In this document: positions 16,140 through 24,408 of the stretch, piece after piece | Layout: every line of letters starts with the position of its first letter | Numbering within the stretch: the first letter of the stretch is position 1 | Origin: Paenibacillus sedimenti | Lineage (GTDB): Bacteria > Bacillota > Bacilli > Paenibacillales > NBRC-103111 | Direction of reading: 5' to 3' | DNA: 64,000 nucleotides | Assembly (NCBI RefSeq): GCF_014534655.1 | Contig: NZ_JACVVD010000004.1 | Coordinates: 1 to 64,000, forward strand | Notes under the pieces: model-generated | What the model was told of the DNA's origin: nothing | Databases searched by the model: none | What the model saw: only the letters and a program-made list of their open reading frames with translations | Made by a program: the position numbers and the translations under genes

Positions 16140-17057
16140 TTAAATTCGATTTAAAAAATTAAAAATTCGCATCTTTCCAAAGTGCTGACTCATGAAAAAC
16201 TTGTTATATACTTTCTCAGAAATATTCTTTTGTTCAATAGACGCAATAAAATTCAAAAGATTCTTAGGCCAGTCTAACAATAATGAATCGGTAAATACTA
16301 TAAAATCCTTAATTCTATTCAATTCAAAATCAGTTACTCTAACCATATTTGATTTTTTTGAATACTCCATTTCCAAATTATCAATGTCATTTCCTAAATC
16401 AATATTTTGGAGAATGCAATACATGAGCCATTTTTTTAGTCTAAATGCTTCCTGAGCATTTAGGTGTAAGAATACTTTTTCTTTTGAGAAGTAGTTGTTA
16501 TTAACCAGAAGTGGTTGCTTCATTAGAATGCTCTGATCAATTGTTTGAACATCTTGAGCGGTAATGTCATTTTCACAATATGAGCATCTGCCAGTTACCA
16601 ACGCTTTTAGATTAACTTCAGATAAACATTTATTACATTTGTGCTGCAGATAACAAAAATGTTTCTCACAAATTATTACTGGAATCATTGACCAATTTAT
16701 CCTGTGATACCTGCTAATACAAAGACACAAAGGACAAAATCTTGTTATAGCAGGATACCACCTATTTCCATGCCCCAACAATAACTCGTTCTGACTTAGA
16801 TATTTTCGATTATGCTTATTATCACTCATAGTGACTTGCCCAGTTAATTGTTCAACTAAATCATAATATATATAATAATTCGCTAATTTTTTGTTTGATG
16901 CTCTTATAACATCAAGATAAGGTCTATAGTAATATAGAAATTTATATGGATCATCGATCTCTTTATACCCATTAAGATAAGATAATCTAACAATAAATCC
17001 TTCTAACGACTCATCCTCAATAATGCTGGGATTAATTAATAATTGCTTACTCTTCAT
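16140..17057 (-). CDS. tniQ: TniQ/TnsD-type target-site selector
   Basis: The 305-residue protein has the TniQ opening ESLEGFIVRLSYLNGY (residues 16-31) and a zinc-binding region with C108, C111, C130, H133, C141, C144, C158 and C161. TniQ/TnsD proteins recognise a fixed chromosomal site and recruit TnsC (established). It is much shorter than Tn7 TnsD (508 residues). After the stop, a +1 shift in the reading frame gives 20 more codons (NIEKVEFAKLLAHFFVNVVR) ending at 16079, so the C-terminus may be frameshifted. It lies 30 bases inside a terminator and 90 bases inside the right end, next to nrdJ, whose 3' end it is inferred to recognise. The start has GAAGAGGT upstream. Confidence 0.85.
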   Translation of the reverse strand: MKSKQLLINPSIIEDESLEGFIVRLSYLNGYKEIDDPYKFLYYYRPYLDVIRASNKKLANYYIYYDLVEQLTGQVTMSDNKHNRKYLSQNELLLGHGNRWYPAITRFCPLCLCISRYHRINWSMIPVIICEKHFCYLQHKCNKCLSEVNLKALVTGRCSYCENDITAQDVQTIDQSILMKQPLLVNNNYFSKEKVFLHLNAQEAFRLKKWLMYCILQNIDLGNDIDNLEMEYSKKSNMVRVTDFELNRIKDFIVFTDSLLLDWPKNLLNFIASIEQKNISEKVYNKFFMSQHFGKMRIFNFLNRI

Positions 17058-17081
17058 GGATTACTACCTCTTCATAAAAAA

Positions 17082-17110
17082 AGCAGACATTAAAATATCA
17101 AATGTCTGCT
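17082..17110 (-). terminator. Leftward rho-independent terminator between nrdJ and tniQ
   Basis: AGCAGACATT and AATGTCTGCT form a perfect 10-bp stem with a 9-base loop; on the - strand it is followed by TTTTTTT. It lies just ahead of the tniQ ribosome site and would stop nrdJ read-through from entering the transposon. It could also act as an attenuator for tniQ. Confidence 0.75.
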
Positions 17111-17146
17111 CTCGTTTGTATGTTTATTCATTTTATTGTATAAAAA

Positions 17147-17222
17147 ATGAATCTAACTATTTCTGCAACAAATCGTCTAACGAATTTTGAAACAATTCTA
17201 AATAATTCTGGAATTTCACACA
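17147..17222 (-). repeat. Tn7-like right end with three tandem TnsB-type sites
   Basis: Read inward on the - strand the end starts TGTGTGAAA (17222-17214) and is followed by units 17213-17192 (TTCCAGAATTATTTAGAATT...), 17191-17170 (TTCAAAATTCGTTAGACGAT...) and 17168-17147 (TTGCAGAAATAGTTAGATTC...). They share the pattern TTnCAGAATTnnTTAGA and step by 22-23 bp, as TnsB sites do in Tn7. The terminus could also be at 17220, as the CACACA repeat is ambiguous. Confidence 0.65.
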
Positions 17223-17251
17223 GGGTATTGCTTACCTATCGTTACAAATTC

Positions 17252-19909
17252 CTACTGACACCTGCTATATCCGCAGTTGGCGCAGTTCTTGCAGCCCTCG
17301 CTGTTGATCAGCGAGGCGGAGCCGCACGACGGGCACAGGTCTTTTGACGTGGCGCTGATCGCGCTCGTGCTGTGACCCTGGCCGCCGCCCTCATGGCTGC
17401 TAGGCGCAGCCGTTGGTGCTGGCGAATCCAGCACCTCGCTCGTCGCGGTCACGTAGTTCCGCGCGTCGTCTTGCTCGTTCATCACTTCGTCATGCTGCTC
17501 GAGCGCTTTGGCCACTGCGTCTGCGATCGACTCGACGCGGTTGTTGCCGAAGCCAATGGCGCCGGAGCCGCCAATGCCTTTGAGATGCTTGATCAGCAGC
17601 TTCACTTTATCGCCGTGATCGCCGTAACGCAAGAACAAGGAGCAAACGCGACCGAGCGCTTCGGACATCGCGAAGACATCGGATCCTGCTTTACCCACAT
17701 TCAAGAAAATCTCGCTTGGCGAGCCGTTCATGTCATTGATGGTAATGTATGCCATGCCGAATGGCGTATTCACTTTATACGTAGCACCGCGCAGGATTTG
17801 CGGACGGCGTTTGTACTGCTTGTCGAAGACTTGCTCCGTTTTGGCATCCACGTTAACTGCCAGTTTTCCTGATAGGTTCGAGAAGCTGTCCTCATCCTTT
17901 GTTGCCACCGCAGCAGCAGTCACAGTTTCAGCCACTGACTGCGTCTCAGCTTTCTTCTCGTCATTCTTATCATCACCTGCACTCGTGCTCAATACTTGCA
18001 CATCGCGGCTTCCGTCGCGGTAGATCGTCACGCCTTTACAGCCAAGATCGAAAGCCAATTCGTACAGACGCTTTGTTTCTTCAACGGTAAAATCTGAAGG
18101 ACAGTTCGCCGTTTTGGAGATAGAGCTGTCCACCCATGTTTGGATCGCCGCTTGCGCACGGATATGATCTTCCGCAGTCAAGGACATTGCCGTAACGAAG
18201 TAGTCAGGCAATTCTTGATCCGGATGCTGATCTTTCCACTCTTGAGCGATCGGCACGTATTGCTTGTCAAAGCCCAGTCGGCTTTGGCGATAATATTCGA
18301 ATGCGAAGTAAGGCTCGATACCGGTGGAGGTACCTACCATCGTCCCGGTACTGCCCGTAGGCGCTTGCGTAATCACCGTTACGTTGCGCATGCCGTTCTT
18401 TTGAATGGCTGCGCCGACTTCCGGATACACCTTCGTCATGTTTTTCATAAACCCGCTTTGCAGGAATTTATCTGCGACAAACTCTTTAAAAGAGCCTTTC
18501 TCAGCAGCAATCTCAGCGGAAGCCAGGTAAGCTTCTTTGGCGATAAAGCCATAGATTTTATCCAAGAACTGCAGAGACTCTGGGCTGCCATAGCGAATTT
18601 TCAGCTTGATCATCAGCTCCGCCAGACCCATGGAACCAAGTCCTACACGGCGCTCAGCTTGCTGATTCAGGCGGTTTTCTTCAAAATGGTAAGGCGTCTT
18701 ATCAATAACGTTATCGAGAAAACGAGTGGAATAACGAACGACTTTGGCCAAATCCGCCCAGTCCACATCATGCTTCTCAGCATCATAGAACTTGGAAAGA
18801 TTAATCGCCGACAAGTTACATACGCCCCAAGCAGGAAGACCTTGCTCCCCGCAAGGATTGGTGCAAATGATTGGATTGAAGTACCAGCTGTTGGACATTT
18901 GATTGTAGTATTCCATGAAAACGACGCCAGGTTCGGCAGACTTCCAAGCGGATTCAATAATCGTATGCCAAACTTCGCGCGCACGCACGGTGCGGTAAGG
19001 CTTCACTGCTTTTCCGAACTTTTTCCATGCATCCAAATTTCCGTCCCATTTATCGTTATAATCAGGATCCGTCGTATCCGGGAATACAAGTTCCCAGTCC
19101 AAATCTTCCTTAACGGCTTTCATGAAACCGTTGCTGACACAAACGGATAAGTTCGCATTTGTAATCTGGCCCATGGTCGACTTCACGGTGATGAAATCTA
19201 CAAGATCCGGATGCCAGTCGTTGATCATCAGCATAAGCGCACCGCGACGGCTCCCGCCTTGCTCAATCAACCCTGTCGTGTAGCTAAACAAGCCGCCCCA
19301 GGAAACGGCACCGCTTGAAGACCCGTTCACACCTTTCACGATGGAACGGCGAGGGCGAAGCGAAGATAAGTTAATCCCAACGCCGCCGCCGCGAGACATA
19401 ATCTCCGTCATTTCGCTCAAAGTGCTCATAATTCCGCCACGGCTATCATGAGGTGATGGAATGACGTAACAGTTAAACAAAGTCAGCTCATCGCTTGCAT
19501 CGGCTCCTGCAGCAATTCGTCCGCCTGGAACAAGCTTCCAATCATCTAAAATATATCTGAATTTCTCAGTCCATTCTTTTCTTTTCTCTGGAGTCGTTTC
19601 AACGGAAGCCATCGCTCCGGCGAGACGGTCCCACATCTCATCAGGTGTCTTTTCTATATTTAACGTAAGCTTCTCTACCGAAGATTCGACAGTCTCTCCG
19701 CTTCGAGTCCGTACTGTAACGATATTGCCTTCTCGGCTAATAATCTCGCCTACTTCTTTGGCTGGGAACTTGGGATCATCCTTCGTCAGGACAAGAACGG
19801 TATCGCCAACTTTCGCATGGCTGGTATCCGCATTTTTGAGTGCATATCGATCCAAAAAGATTTTCTCGCTGAGTCCTTCCAATCGCTTCTTTTCCTGCAT
19901 CATTTCCAA
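17252..19909 (-). CDS. nrdJ: Vitamin B12-dependent (class II) ribonucleoside-diphosphate/triphosphate reductase
   Basis: This about 885-residue enzyme reduces ribonucleotides to deoxyribonucleotides using adenosylcobalamin. Diagnostic segments are LTLFNCYVIPSP, GGGVGINLSSLRP, the active-site CTNPCGEQGLPAWGVCNLS, QAPTGSTGTMVGTSTGIEP and a C-terminal cysteine tail CPSCGSASLINSEG then CKNCANCGYSRC. I chose the TTG at 19909, 8 bases after GGGAGGG; the ATG at 19903 is the alternative. Two NrdR-like boxes lie upstream. The gene is transcribed toward the Tn7-like element whose right end begins 29 bases beyond its stop. The conserved 3' end makes a suitable attachment site. It depends on cobalamin; cbiZ at 30792 is a salvage gene. 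Confidence 0.95.
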   Translation of the reverse strand: MEMMQEKKRLEGLSEKIFLDRYALKNADTSHAKVGDTVLVLTKDDPKFPAKEVGEIISREGNIVTVRTRSGETVESSVEKLTLNIEKTPDEMWDRLAGAMASVETTPEKRKEWTEKFRYILDDWKLVPGGRIAAGADASDELTLFNCYVIPSPHDSRGGIMSTLSEMTEIMSRGGGVGINLSSLRPRRSIVKGVNGSSSGAVSWGGLFSYTTGLIEQGGSRRGALMLMINDWHPDLVDFITVKSTMGQITNANLSVCVSNGFMKAVKEDLDWELVFPDTTDPDYNDKWDGNLDAWKKFGKAVKPYRTVRAREVWHTIIESAWKSAEPGVVFMEYYNQMSNSWYFNPIICTNPCGEQGLPAWGVCNLSAINLSKFYDAEKHDVDWADLAKVVRYSTRFLDNVIDKTPYHFEENRLNQQAERRVGLGSMGLAELMIKLKIRYGSPESLQFLDKIYGFIAKEAYLASAEIAAEKGSFKEFVADKFLQSGFMKNMTKVYPEVGAAIQKNGMRNVTVITQAPTGSTGTMVGTSTGIEPYFAFEYYRQSRLGFDKQYVPIAQEWKDQHPDQELPDYFVTAMSLTAEDHIRAQAAIQTWVDSSISKTANCPSDFTVEETKRLYELAFDLGCKGVTIYRDGSRDVQVLSTSAGDDKNDEKKAETQSVAETVTAAAVATKDEDSFSNLSGKLAVNVDAKTEQVFDKQYKRRPQILRGATYKVNTPFGMAYITINDMNGSPSEIFLNVGKAGSDVFAMSEALGRVCSLFLRYGDHGDKVKLLIKHLKGIGGSGAIGFGNNRVESIADAVAKALEQHDEVMNEQDDARNYVTATSEVLDSPAPTAAPSSHEGGGQGHSTSAISATSKDLCPSCGSASLINSEGCKNCANCGYSRCQ

Positions 19910-19936
19910 CAACAACACCCTCCCAATAGGCTTCAA

Positions 19937-20313
19937 ATTCAGCTGCAGCTATATAAGTGTTTGTACATGAAGTTTATGTAAAAGCACAATATATGGTGTG
20001 CGAGATTCATTATACATCACCATATGTTGTGGATCGAATGGATAACGGACCAAATTGCCCCAATAAGACAAGTTTATTTCTATATATCTATGATTTTCTT
20101 CGAAATGCTCTCTTTCTGAAGAGAATTGTTGTGATAAAATTCGACAAAATCGAAGATTCTGCGTGTGCTTATGGCGTTTGGTATCTCATAGTTTTTGCAC
20201 ACTTTGACGATCGATATTTCCTTTGATACCCTAGATATAGTATAACACAATATAGTTATTTTTAGAACATTTGTTCGCCGATCCGTGTCATTTAATTTGG
20301 AGGTGTTTGGTTA
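19937..20313. other. nrdJ-dat divergent intergenic region
   Basis: This 377-base region separates the divergent nrdJ and dat genes. It contains two NrdR-like boxes (19984-20032). An open frame on the + strand (19957-20226) has no ribosome site and poor protein character. TATAGTATAACA near 20236 could be part of a dat promoter. No cobalamin riboswitch was recognised. Confidence 0.6.
19984..20032. promoter_or_regulatory. Pair of NrdR-like boxes upstream of nrdJ
   Basis: Box 1 (19984-19999) GCACAATATATGGTGT and box 2 (20017-20032) TCACCATATGTTGTGG fit the NrdR consensus ACACWATATATWGTGT with 2 and 4 mismatches. Their starts are 33 bp apart, about three helical turns, the usual arrangement. NrdR represses ribonucleotide reductase genes when dATP is high (established). 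Confidence 0.75.
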
Positions 20314-21144
20314 ATGTATTTTTATAAAGACGGATTTTTAGAAAAAAAAGACCTACATATTTCACCGGACGATCGAGGTTATTATTTCGGGGATGGCGTT
20401 TATGAGGTGTTTCGCGTTTACAATGGCCGGATCTATGAACAGGAAGCCCATATGCAGCGTTTGCAAAAAAGCGCAAGCGAAGTTCGTATCGCTTTACCTT
20501 ATTCCTCACAGGAAATCGAGAATATATTATCAAAGCTGGTTCATGAAAACGGAATAGTTGAAGGTACCATTTACATGCAAATCACCCGTGGTGAGGCTCC
20601 GCGCGCTCATCCTTTTCCCAAAGACGCTCAACCCGTCATGCTTGCCTATTGTACAGACGTCAAAAGGCCAACGGCGACGATCCAGAGCGGAATTCATGCA
20701 ATTTCGTTTGAAGATATCCGCTGGCTTCGCTGTGATCTCAAGACGCTCAACTTGCTTCCTAATGTGATGGCCAAGCAGGCCGCTCTCGACCATGGCGTAC
20801 AAGAGGTCATTTTGCACCGTAGCGGAACGGTGACAGAATGCAGCGCCTCCAATTTCATGATGGTCAAAGATCATATACTGTACACGCATCCGGCCAACAA
20901 TCTGATTCTGCACGGCATCACACGCGCGGTCGTACTTCGGTTAGCCAGAGCCTTGCAAATTGATGTGAAAGAAGAACCCTTCACGCTTCAGCAGCTACAG
21001 CAAGCCGACGAAGCTTTCATCACTGGTACGACGGTCGAAGTCACACCGGTCATCCATATTGACGGAAAGCCTATCGGATCAGGTGAACCGGGTCCAATCA
21101 CGCGCAAGCTGCAAAACGAATTCGAGCGAACTTTCGCTGTATAA
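20314..21144 (+). CDS. dat: D-amino acid aminotransferase (D-alanine transaminase)
   Basis: The 276-residue PLP enzyme of fold type IV interconverts D-alanine and D-glutamate, supplying peptidoglycan precursors. It shows RGYYFGDGVYEVFRVYNG near the start, the catalytic lysine in CDLKTLNLLPNVMAKQ (about residue 145), the phosphate-binding TECSASNFM and the C-terminal FITGTTVEVTPV. Length is typical. A strong GGAGGTG ribosome site precedes the ATG, and a hairpin terminator follows the stop directly. It is a single-gene unit divergent from nrdJ. Confidence 0.92.
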   Translation: MYFYKDGFLEKKDLHISPDDRGYYFGDGVYEVFRVYNGRIYEQEAHMQRLQKSASEVRIALPYSSQEIENILSKLVHENGIVEGTIYMQITRGEAPRAHPFPKDAQPVMLAYCTDVKRPTATIQSGIHAISFEDIRWLRCDLKTLNLLPNVMAKQAALDHGVQEVILHRSGTVTECSASNFMMVKDHILYTHPANNLILHGITRAVVLRLARALQIDVKEEPFTLQQLQQADEAFITGTTVEVTPVIHIDGKPIGSGEPGPITRKLQNEFERTFAV

Positions 21145-21184
21145 AAAAAAGGTTGGGCAGAGTATGCATCTGCTCAACCTTTTT
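21145..21184 (+). terminator. Terminator of dat
   Basis: AGGTTGGGCAG pairs with CTGCTCAACCT (one G-T pair) and is followed by TTTT; a run of A on the left allows use from the lipM side as well. Confidence 0.8.
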
Positions 21185-21225
21185 CGTAATAACTAACTGT
21201 ATAGCATACAGCCCATCCCATGCCT

Positions 21226-22065
21226 CTACCGTCGTAAATTCCACTCATCCGTTCCATATTTCTCACGTACGAGCCGCTCCGTAAGCTCCGCCTCATAAGG
21301 CGATAGCTCCGCCTCCACCAGCTCAACGCCGAGCCCTGCAGCAATTTCGCGCCTAAACGCTTCTTCCACTTGCTTCAACGTAACCTCTGGCTTGCCCTGA
21401 GCCCGCAAAAGTTCGTTAATGGCAACAGCTTTTTTCAGAAAGCTCTGTTTCATCCGATCAGCCACTTTTTCGTTAGAGAATCGCAGCATACGGAACAACT
21501 GATCCGTATCCATATCAAGTAAAATAGAGCCATGCTGCAGCACCACATCCTTCTGGCGCACCTGTGCGCTGCCGGCGACTTTGCGCCCTTCAACCACGAG
21601 CTCGTACCACGAAGGAGAGTCAAAGCAGGCTGCCGAGCCTGCGGATGCGTACTTTTCCTTCTCTTCATCACTCGCAAGCTGTACCATCTCGGCGCCAAGT
21701 CCAAGCGCTCGAAAGCCTTGCAATAGCCCTTCGCTCAGCACGCGGTAGGCTTCCGTTACATTTCGCGGAATCCCCGGGTAGTTCTCGGCTACGATAATGC
21801 TGTACGTCAGCTCCTTGTCGTGGAGCACAGCTCTGCCCCCTGTCGGACGCCGAACAAACCCGATCCCCTCTCTCATAACCGCTTCCTGATCCACCTCCTG
21901 CGCCTTTTGGAAATAACCGATCGACAGCGTCGCCGGATTCCAGCCATAGAAGCGTACTGTCGGCGGAACCAATCCCTCGCTATGCGCAGTCAGTATCGCT
22001 TCGTCAATTGCCATATTTTCAGCAGGAGAACGATCTCCTGTATGTATAAATCGCCATGCTGTCAT
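21226..22065 (-). CDS. lipM: Octanoyltransferase LipM
   Basis: The 279-residue protein belongs to the lipoate/biotin ligase fold. It has ENMAIDEAIL, the RRPTGGRAVLHD motif, and AACFDSPSWYELVVEGRKVAGSAQ with the acyl-accepting cysteine in the position of LipM Cys150; this favours octanoyl-ACP:GcvH transferase over lipoate ligase. The size matches B. subtilis LipM (278). In B. subtilis lipM (yqhM) also lies close to yqhG/yqhH. The ATG at 22065 is used; AGGGTGA lies upstream. Confidence 0.88.
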   Translation of the reverse strand: MTAWRFIHTGDRSPAENMAIDEAILTAHSEGLVPPTVRFYGWNPATLSIGYFQKAQEVDQEAVMREGIGFVRRPTGGRAVLHDKELTYSIIVAENYPGIPRNVTEAYRVLSEGLLQGFRALGLGAEMVQLASDEEKEKYASAGSAACFDSPSWYELVVEGRKVAGSAQVRQKDVVLQHGSILLDMDTDQLFRMLRFSNEKVADRMKQSFLKKAVAINELLRAQGKPEVTLKQVEEAFRREIAAGLGVELVEAELSPYEAELTERLVREKYGTDEWNLRR

Positions 22066-22187
22066 TATGCAAAGTCACCCTCTCCTCGTTCAATCCGTAG
22101 ACAAGCTTTATCATAACATAAAATGGCGTCCGCTTTCTAAGCAGGAGAACGGCCGTAAATTCCCGCGAGGCGATCCAGCCTCAGCTT

Positions 22188-22371
22188 TAGTGCGGAAAAA
22201 CCTGCTTAAATCCGCAGTACCGCACGGATCCGTTCTGTAAGTCGGATAAACCGAATTAGCTTTGCGATTTCAGGCCTCACAGGCAACTACGCATACTTTA
22301 ATTCGGAAAAATCGAACTAGAGCAACAGTTTTGCGGCGTCAGTGCCAGTTAAGTCGGAAAAATCGAATTAA
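22188..22371 (+). repeat. Four dispersed copies of a CGGAAAAATCGA repeat
   Basis: Related 22-base cores start at 22188, 22238, 22299 and 22350 (for example TAAGTCGGAAAAATCGAATT at 22350), spaced 50, 61 and 51 bp. They fill the intergenic region between lipM and the SNF2 gene. They look like an intergenic repeat family; function is unknown. Confidence 0.7.
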
Positions 22372-22482
22372 AGATCAGCTACTGAAATCTTATCACTACT
22401 TGCTGCCCCTTTACATCCAATCGCCCGTGGAAAAGTTATGAAAGCCCCCATAATGGATATACTAACACGTATTCAGAAGATC

Positions 22483-22602
22483 AGCTTATGCTTACGATGC
22501 CAGCTTTCCTAACGGAAAGCTTAGCTTATGCTTACAATGCAAGTTTTGCTAACGCAAAACACAGCTTATGCTTACGATGCCAGCTTTCCTAACGGAAAGC
22601 TT
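22483..22602 (+). repeat. Three 40-bp tandem repeats, each with a hairpin, in the yqhH leader
   Basis: Units start at 22483, 22523 and 22563. Each opens AGCTTATGCTTACRATGC and ends in a hairpin with a TAAC loop: AGCTTTCC/GGAAAGCT in units 1 and 3, GTTTTGC/GCAAAAC in unit 2. The stem of unit 2 differs on both arms yet still pairs. The last unit leads directly into the yqhH ribosome site. Confidence 0.88.
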
Positions 22603-22617
22603 TTAGGAGGCTCATCT

Positions 22618-24408
22618 ATGCGTCAACATGAACAGCAAGAGAACATTCGCCCCATTCATCATCACCTTCATATGCATTTTGACCGGGAGTGGTTTACCGA
22701 GCTGGATCATCGTGTGCGCGGAGGAGGTCCTTGGGATGACTGGACGCTGTACCAGCTTGCTTATGAATCTGAAGAGTCCGGGCTCATTTCGAGCTTTGAC
22801 GAAATGCAGTGCCTCGTCCATCTCGGGCAGCTGGAACCGATGCCGCATCAGCTTGATACGGCAAAACGCGTGCTGAATGAGATGCGCGGTCGCGCCATTT
22901 TGGCCGATGAAGTCGGACTCGGGAAAACGATTGAAGCCGGGCTTATTTTAAAAGAATACATGATCCGCGGACTCGTCCGTAAAACGCTTATTCTTGTTCC
23001 CGCTTCCCTCGTGCTCCAGTGGGTAAGGGAGCTGAACACGAAGTTCGGCATTCCCGCCGTCGCACAGAAGAAGGCATACATGTGGCAGCAAAGCGACGTC
23101 ATCGTAGCTTCAATGGACACGGCCAAGCGTGATCCCCATCGGGAGATTGTCATGGGATTGGAATATGATATGCTGATCGTCGACGAGGCACACAAGCTAA
23201 AGAACAAGAAGACGACCAATTACACGTTCGTGAATGAGCTGCGCAAAAAATATTGCCTACTGCTCACCGCCACCCCGGTGCAGAACGATTTGAAAGAGTT
23301 GTACAACCTCATTACCCTGCTGAAACCGGGTCAACTTGGCGTCCAAAGCAGCTTCAAAACGAACTATGTGGTCGGCAAACGAATCGCTAAAAATGAAGTC
23401 ATGCTCCAGCAGGAGCTCTCCAAAGTCATGATTCGCAACCGACGCGGAGACGGGGGCGTTCATTATACGAAACGCGTCGTCAAAAATATTCCGCTCACAC
23501 TCTCCCCCGACGAGCAAGCGCTCTACGACGGCGTGACGGATTTCGTACGCACCCGCTATCAGGAAAGTCCGGGCGATCTTACCAGCATGTTGTCCCTGAT
23601 CACGCTTCAGCGCGAGGTATGCAGCTCCCGGGATGCGGTATTCATTACGCTTGTCAATTTGTTTAAGAAAACGGCGGAAGACTCCCCGATGCGGGCTAAG
23701 ATTTGGGAGCTCGTCGAATTGATCCGAGGCATTAAAGCGAACACCAAAGCAGAGAAAACGATGCAGCTTGTGCAGGAAATTAATGATAAAGTCATCATTT
23801 TCACCGAGTATCGCGCTTCCCAGGAGTATTTGCTGAACTACTTGAAAGAACGCAAAATCAGCGCAGTGCCTTATCGTGGCGGCATGAACCGGGGAAAAAA
23901 GGATTGGATGATGGATTTATTCCGCAATCGCGCGCAAGTGCTTGTTGCTACGGAGGCTGGAGGGGAAGGCATCAATCTGCAGTTTTGCCACAATATGATC
24001 AATTTCGATTTGCCGTGGAACCCGATGCGCGTGGAACAACGAATTGGCCGTGTCCACAGGCTTGGACAAACTCATGACGTAAACATCTATAACTTGTCCA
24101 CGACCAATACGATAGAGGAACATATTCTGTCGCTGCTGCACGAAAAAATCAATATGTTCGAAATGGTCATCGGTGAGCTCGATACGATTCTTGAGCGAAT
24201 TGAGAAGAAAGGCTCCCTTGAGTCCTCCTTATTCCGTATGGTCATGGAATCCCGCTCTCAAGAAGATATTCGCAGGAAGCTCGACGAGATCGGCGATACC
24301 TTCTCGGAAGTTCAGGCTGAGATTGCTCAAGAACCGCCTCAAGGCGCCGAATTTCGAACCATTCTCGATGCCGCCTACGGTGGACAAGGTATTGAGGTAA
24401 GGACATGA
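22618..24408 (+). CDS. yqhH: SNF2-family DNA/RNA helicase-like ATPase YqhH
   Basis: The 596-residue protein has the SNF2 motifs: Walker A in ILADEVGLGKTIEAG, DEAH in LIVDEAHKLKN, LLLTATPVQND, and the C-terminal lobe with VLVATEAGGEGINLQ and RVEQRIGRVHRLGQ. It is compact and resembles RapA/HepA-like translocases. The ATG at 22618 has AGGAGG 7 bases upstream; the upstream in-frame start at 22528 lies in the tandem repeat. yqhG overlaps its end by 4 bases (ATGA). The leader has three tandem 40-bp hairpin repeats that may affect expression. Confidence 0.9.
   Translation: MRQHEQQENIRPIHHHLHMHFDREWFTELDHRVRGGGPWDDWTLYQLAYESEESGLISSFDEMQCLVHLGQLEPMPHQLDTAKRVLNEMRGRAILADEVGLGKTIEAGLILKEYMIRGLVRKTLILVPASLVLQWVRELNTKFGIPAVAQKKAYMWQQSDVIVASMDTAKRDPHREIVMGLEYDMLIVDEAHKLKNKKTTNYTFVNELRKKYCLLLTATPVQNDLKELYNLITLLKPGQLGVQSSFKTNYVVGKRIAKNEVMLQQELSKVMIRNRRGDGGVHYTKRVVKNIPLTLSPDEQALYDGVTDFVRTRYQESPGDLTSMLSLITLQREVCSSRDAVFITLVNLFKKTAEDSPMRAKIWELVELIRGIKANTKAEKTMQLVQEINDKVIIFTEYRASQEYLLNYLKERKISAVPYRGGMNRGKKDWMMDLFRNRAQVLVATEAGGEGINLQFCHNMINFDLPWNPMRVEQRIGRVHRLGQTHDVNIYNLSTTNTIEEHILSLLHEKINMFEMVIGELDTILERIEKKGSLESSLFRMVMESRSQEDIRRKLDEIGDTFSEVQAEIAQEPPQGAEFRTILDAAYGGQGIEVRT

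Larger units (their letters stand above)
2919..17222. mobile_element. Tn7-like transposon (TnsABC + TniQ), right end beside nrdJ, left boundary tentative
   Basis: The element contains a TnsA endonuclease, a TnsB DDE recombinase, a TnsC AAA+ regulator and a TniQ target-selector, all leftward, plus cargo. The right end is well supported: it starts TGTGTG (rc of 17217-17222), carries three tandem 22-bp sites and lies 29 bases beyond the nrdJ stop at 17252-17254. Tn7 likewise inserts a short distance past glmS under control of the TniQ-family protein TnsD (established), so nrdJ is inferred to be the attachment gene. The left boundary given is the candidate at 2919; the AT-rich genes further left could also be cargo, with the real end outside the window. 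No CRISPR array or Cas gene is present. Confidence 0.6.

Noticed and set aside
4072-17057. CRISPR-associated transposon (CAST)
   Set aside because: No Cas effector, repeat array or second TniQ was found; the single TniQ and the position beside nrdJ fit fixed-site targeting.
18140-19150. Long open frame antisense to nrdJ
   Set aside because: It mirrors the codon structure of nrdJ, has no ribosome site and no protein-like character.
19937-20313. Cobalamin riboswitch upstream of nrdJ, and an 89-codon open frame at 19957-20226
   Set aside because: No B12-box-like sequence was recognised; the open frame lacks a ribosome site and covers the NrdR boxes.
22483-22602. Possible CRISPR array
   Set aside because: The 40-bp units are contiguous with no unique spacers, only three are present, and no cas gene is in the window.
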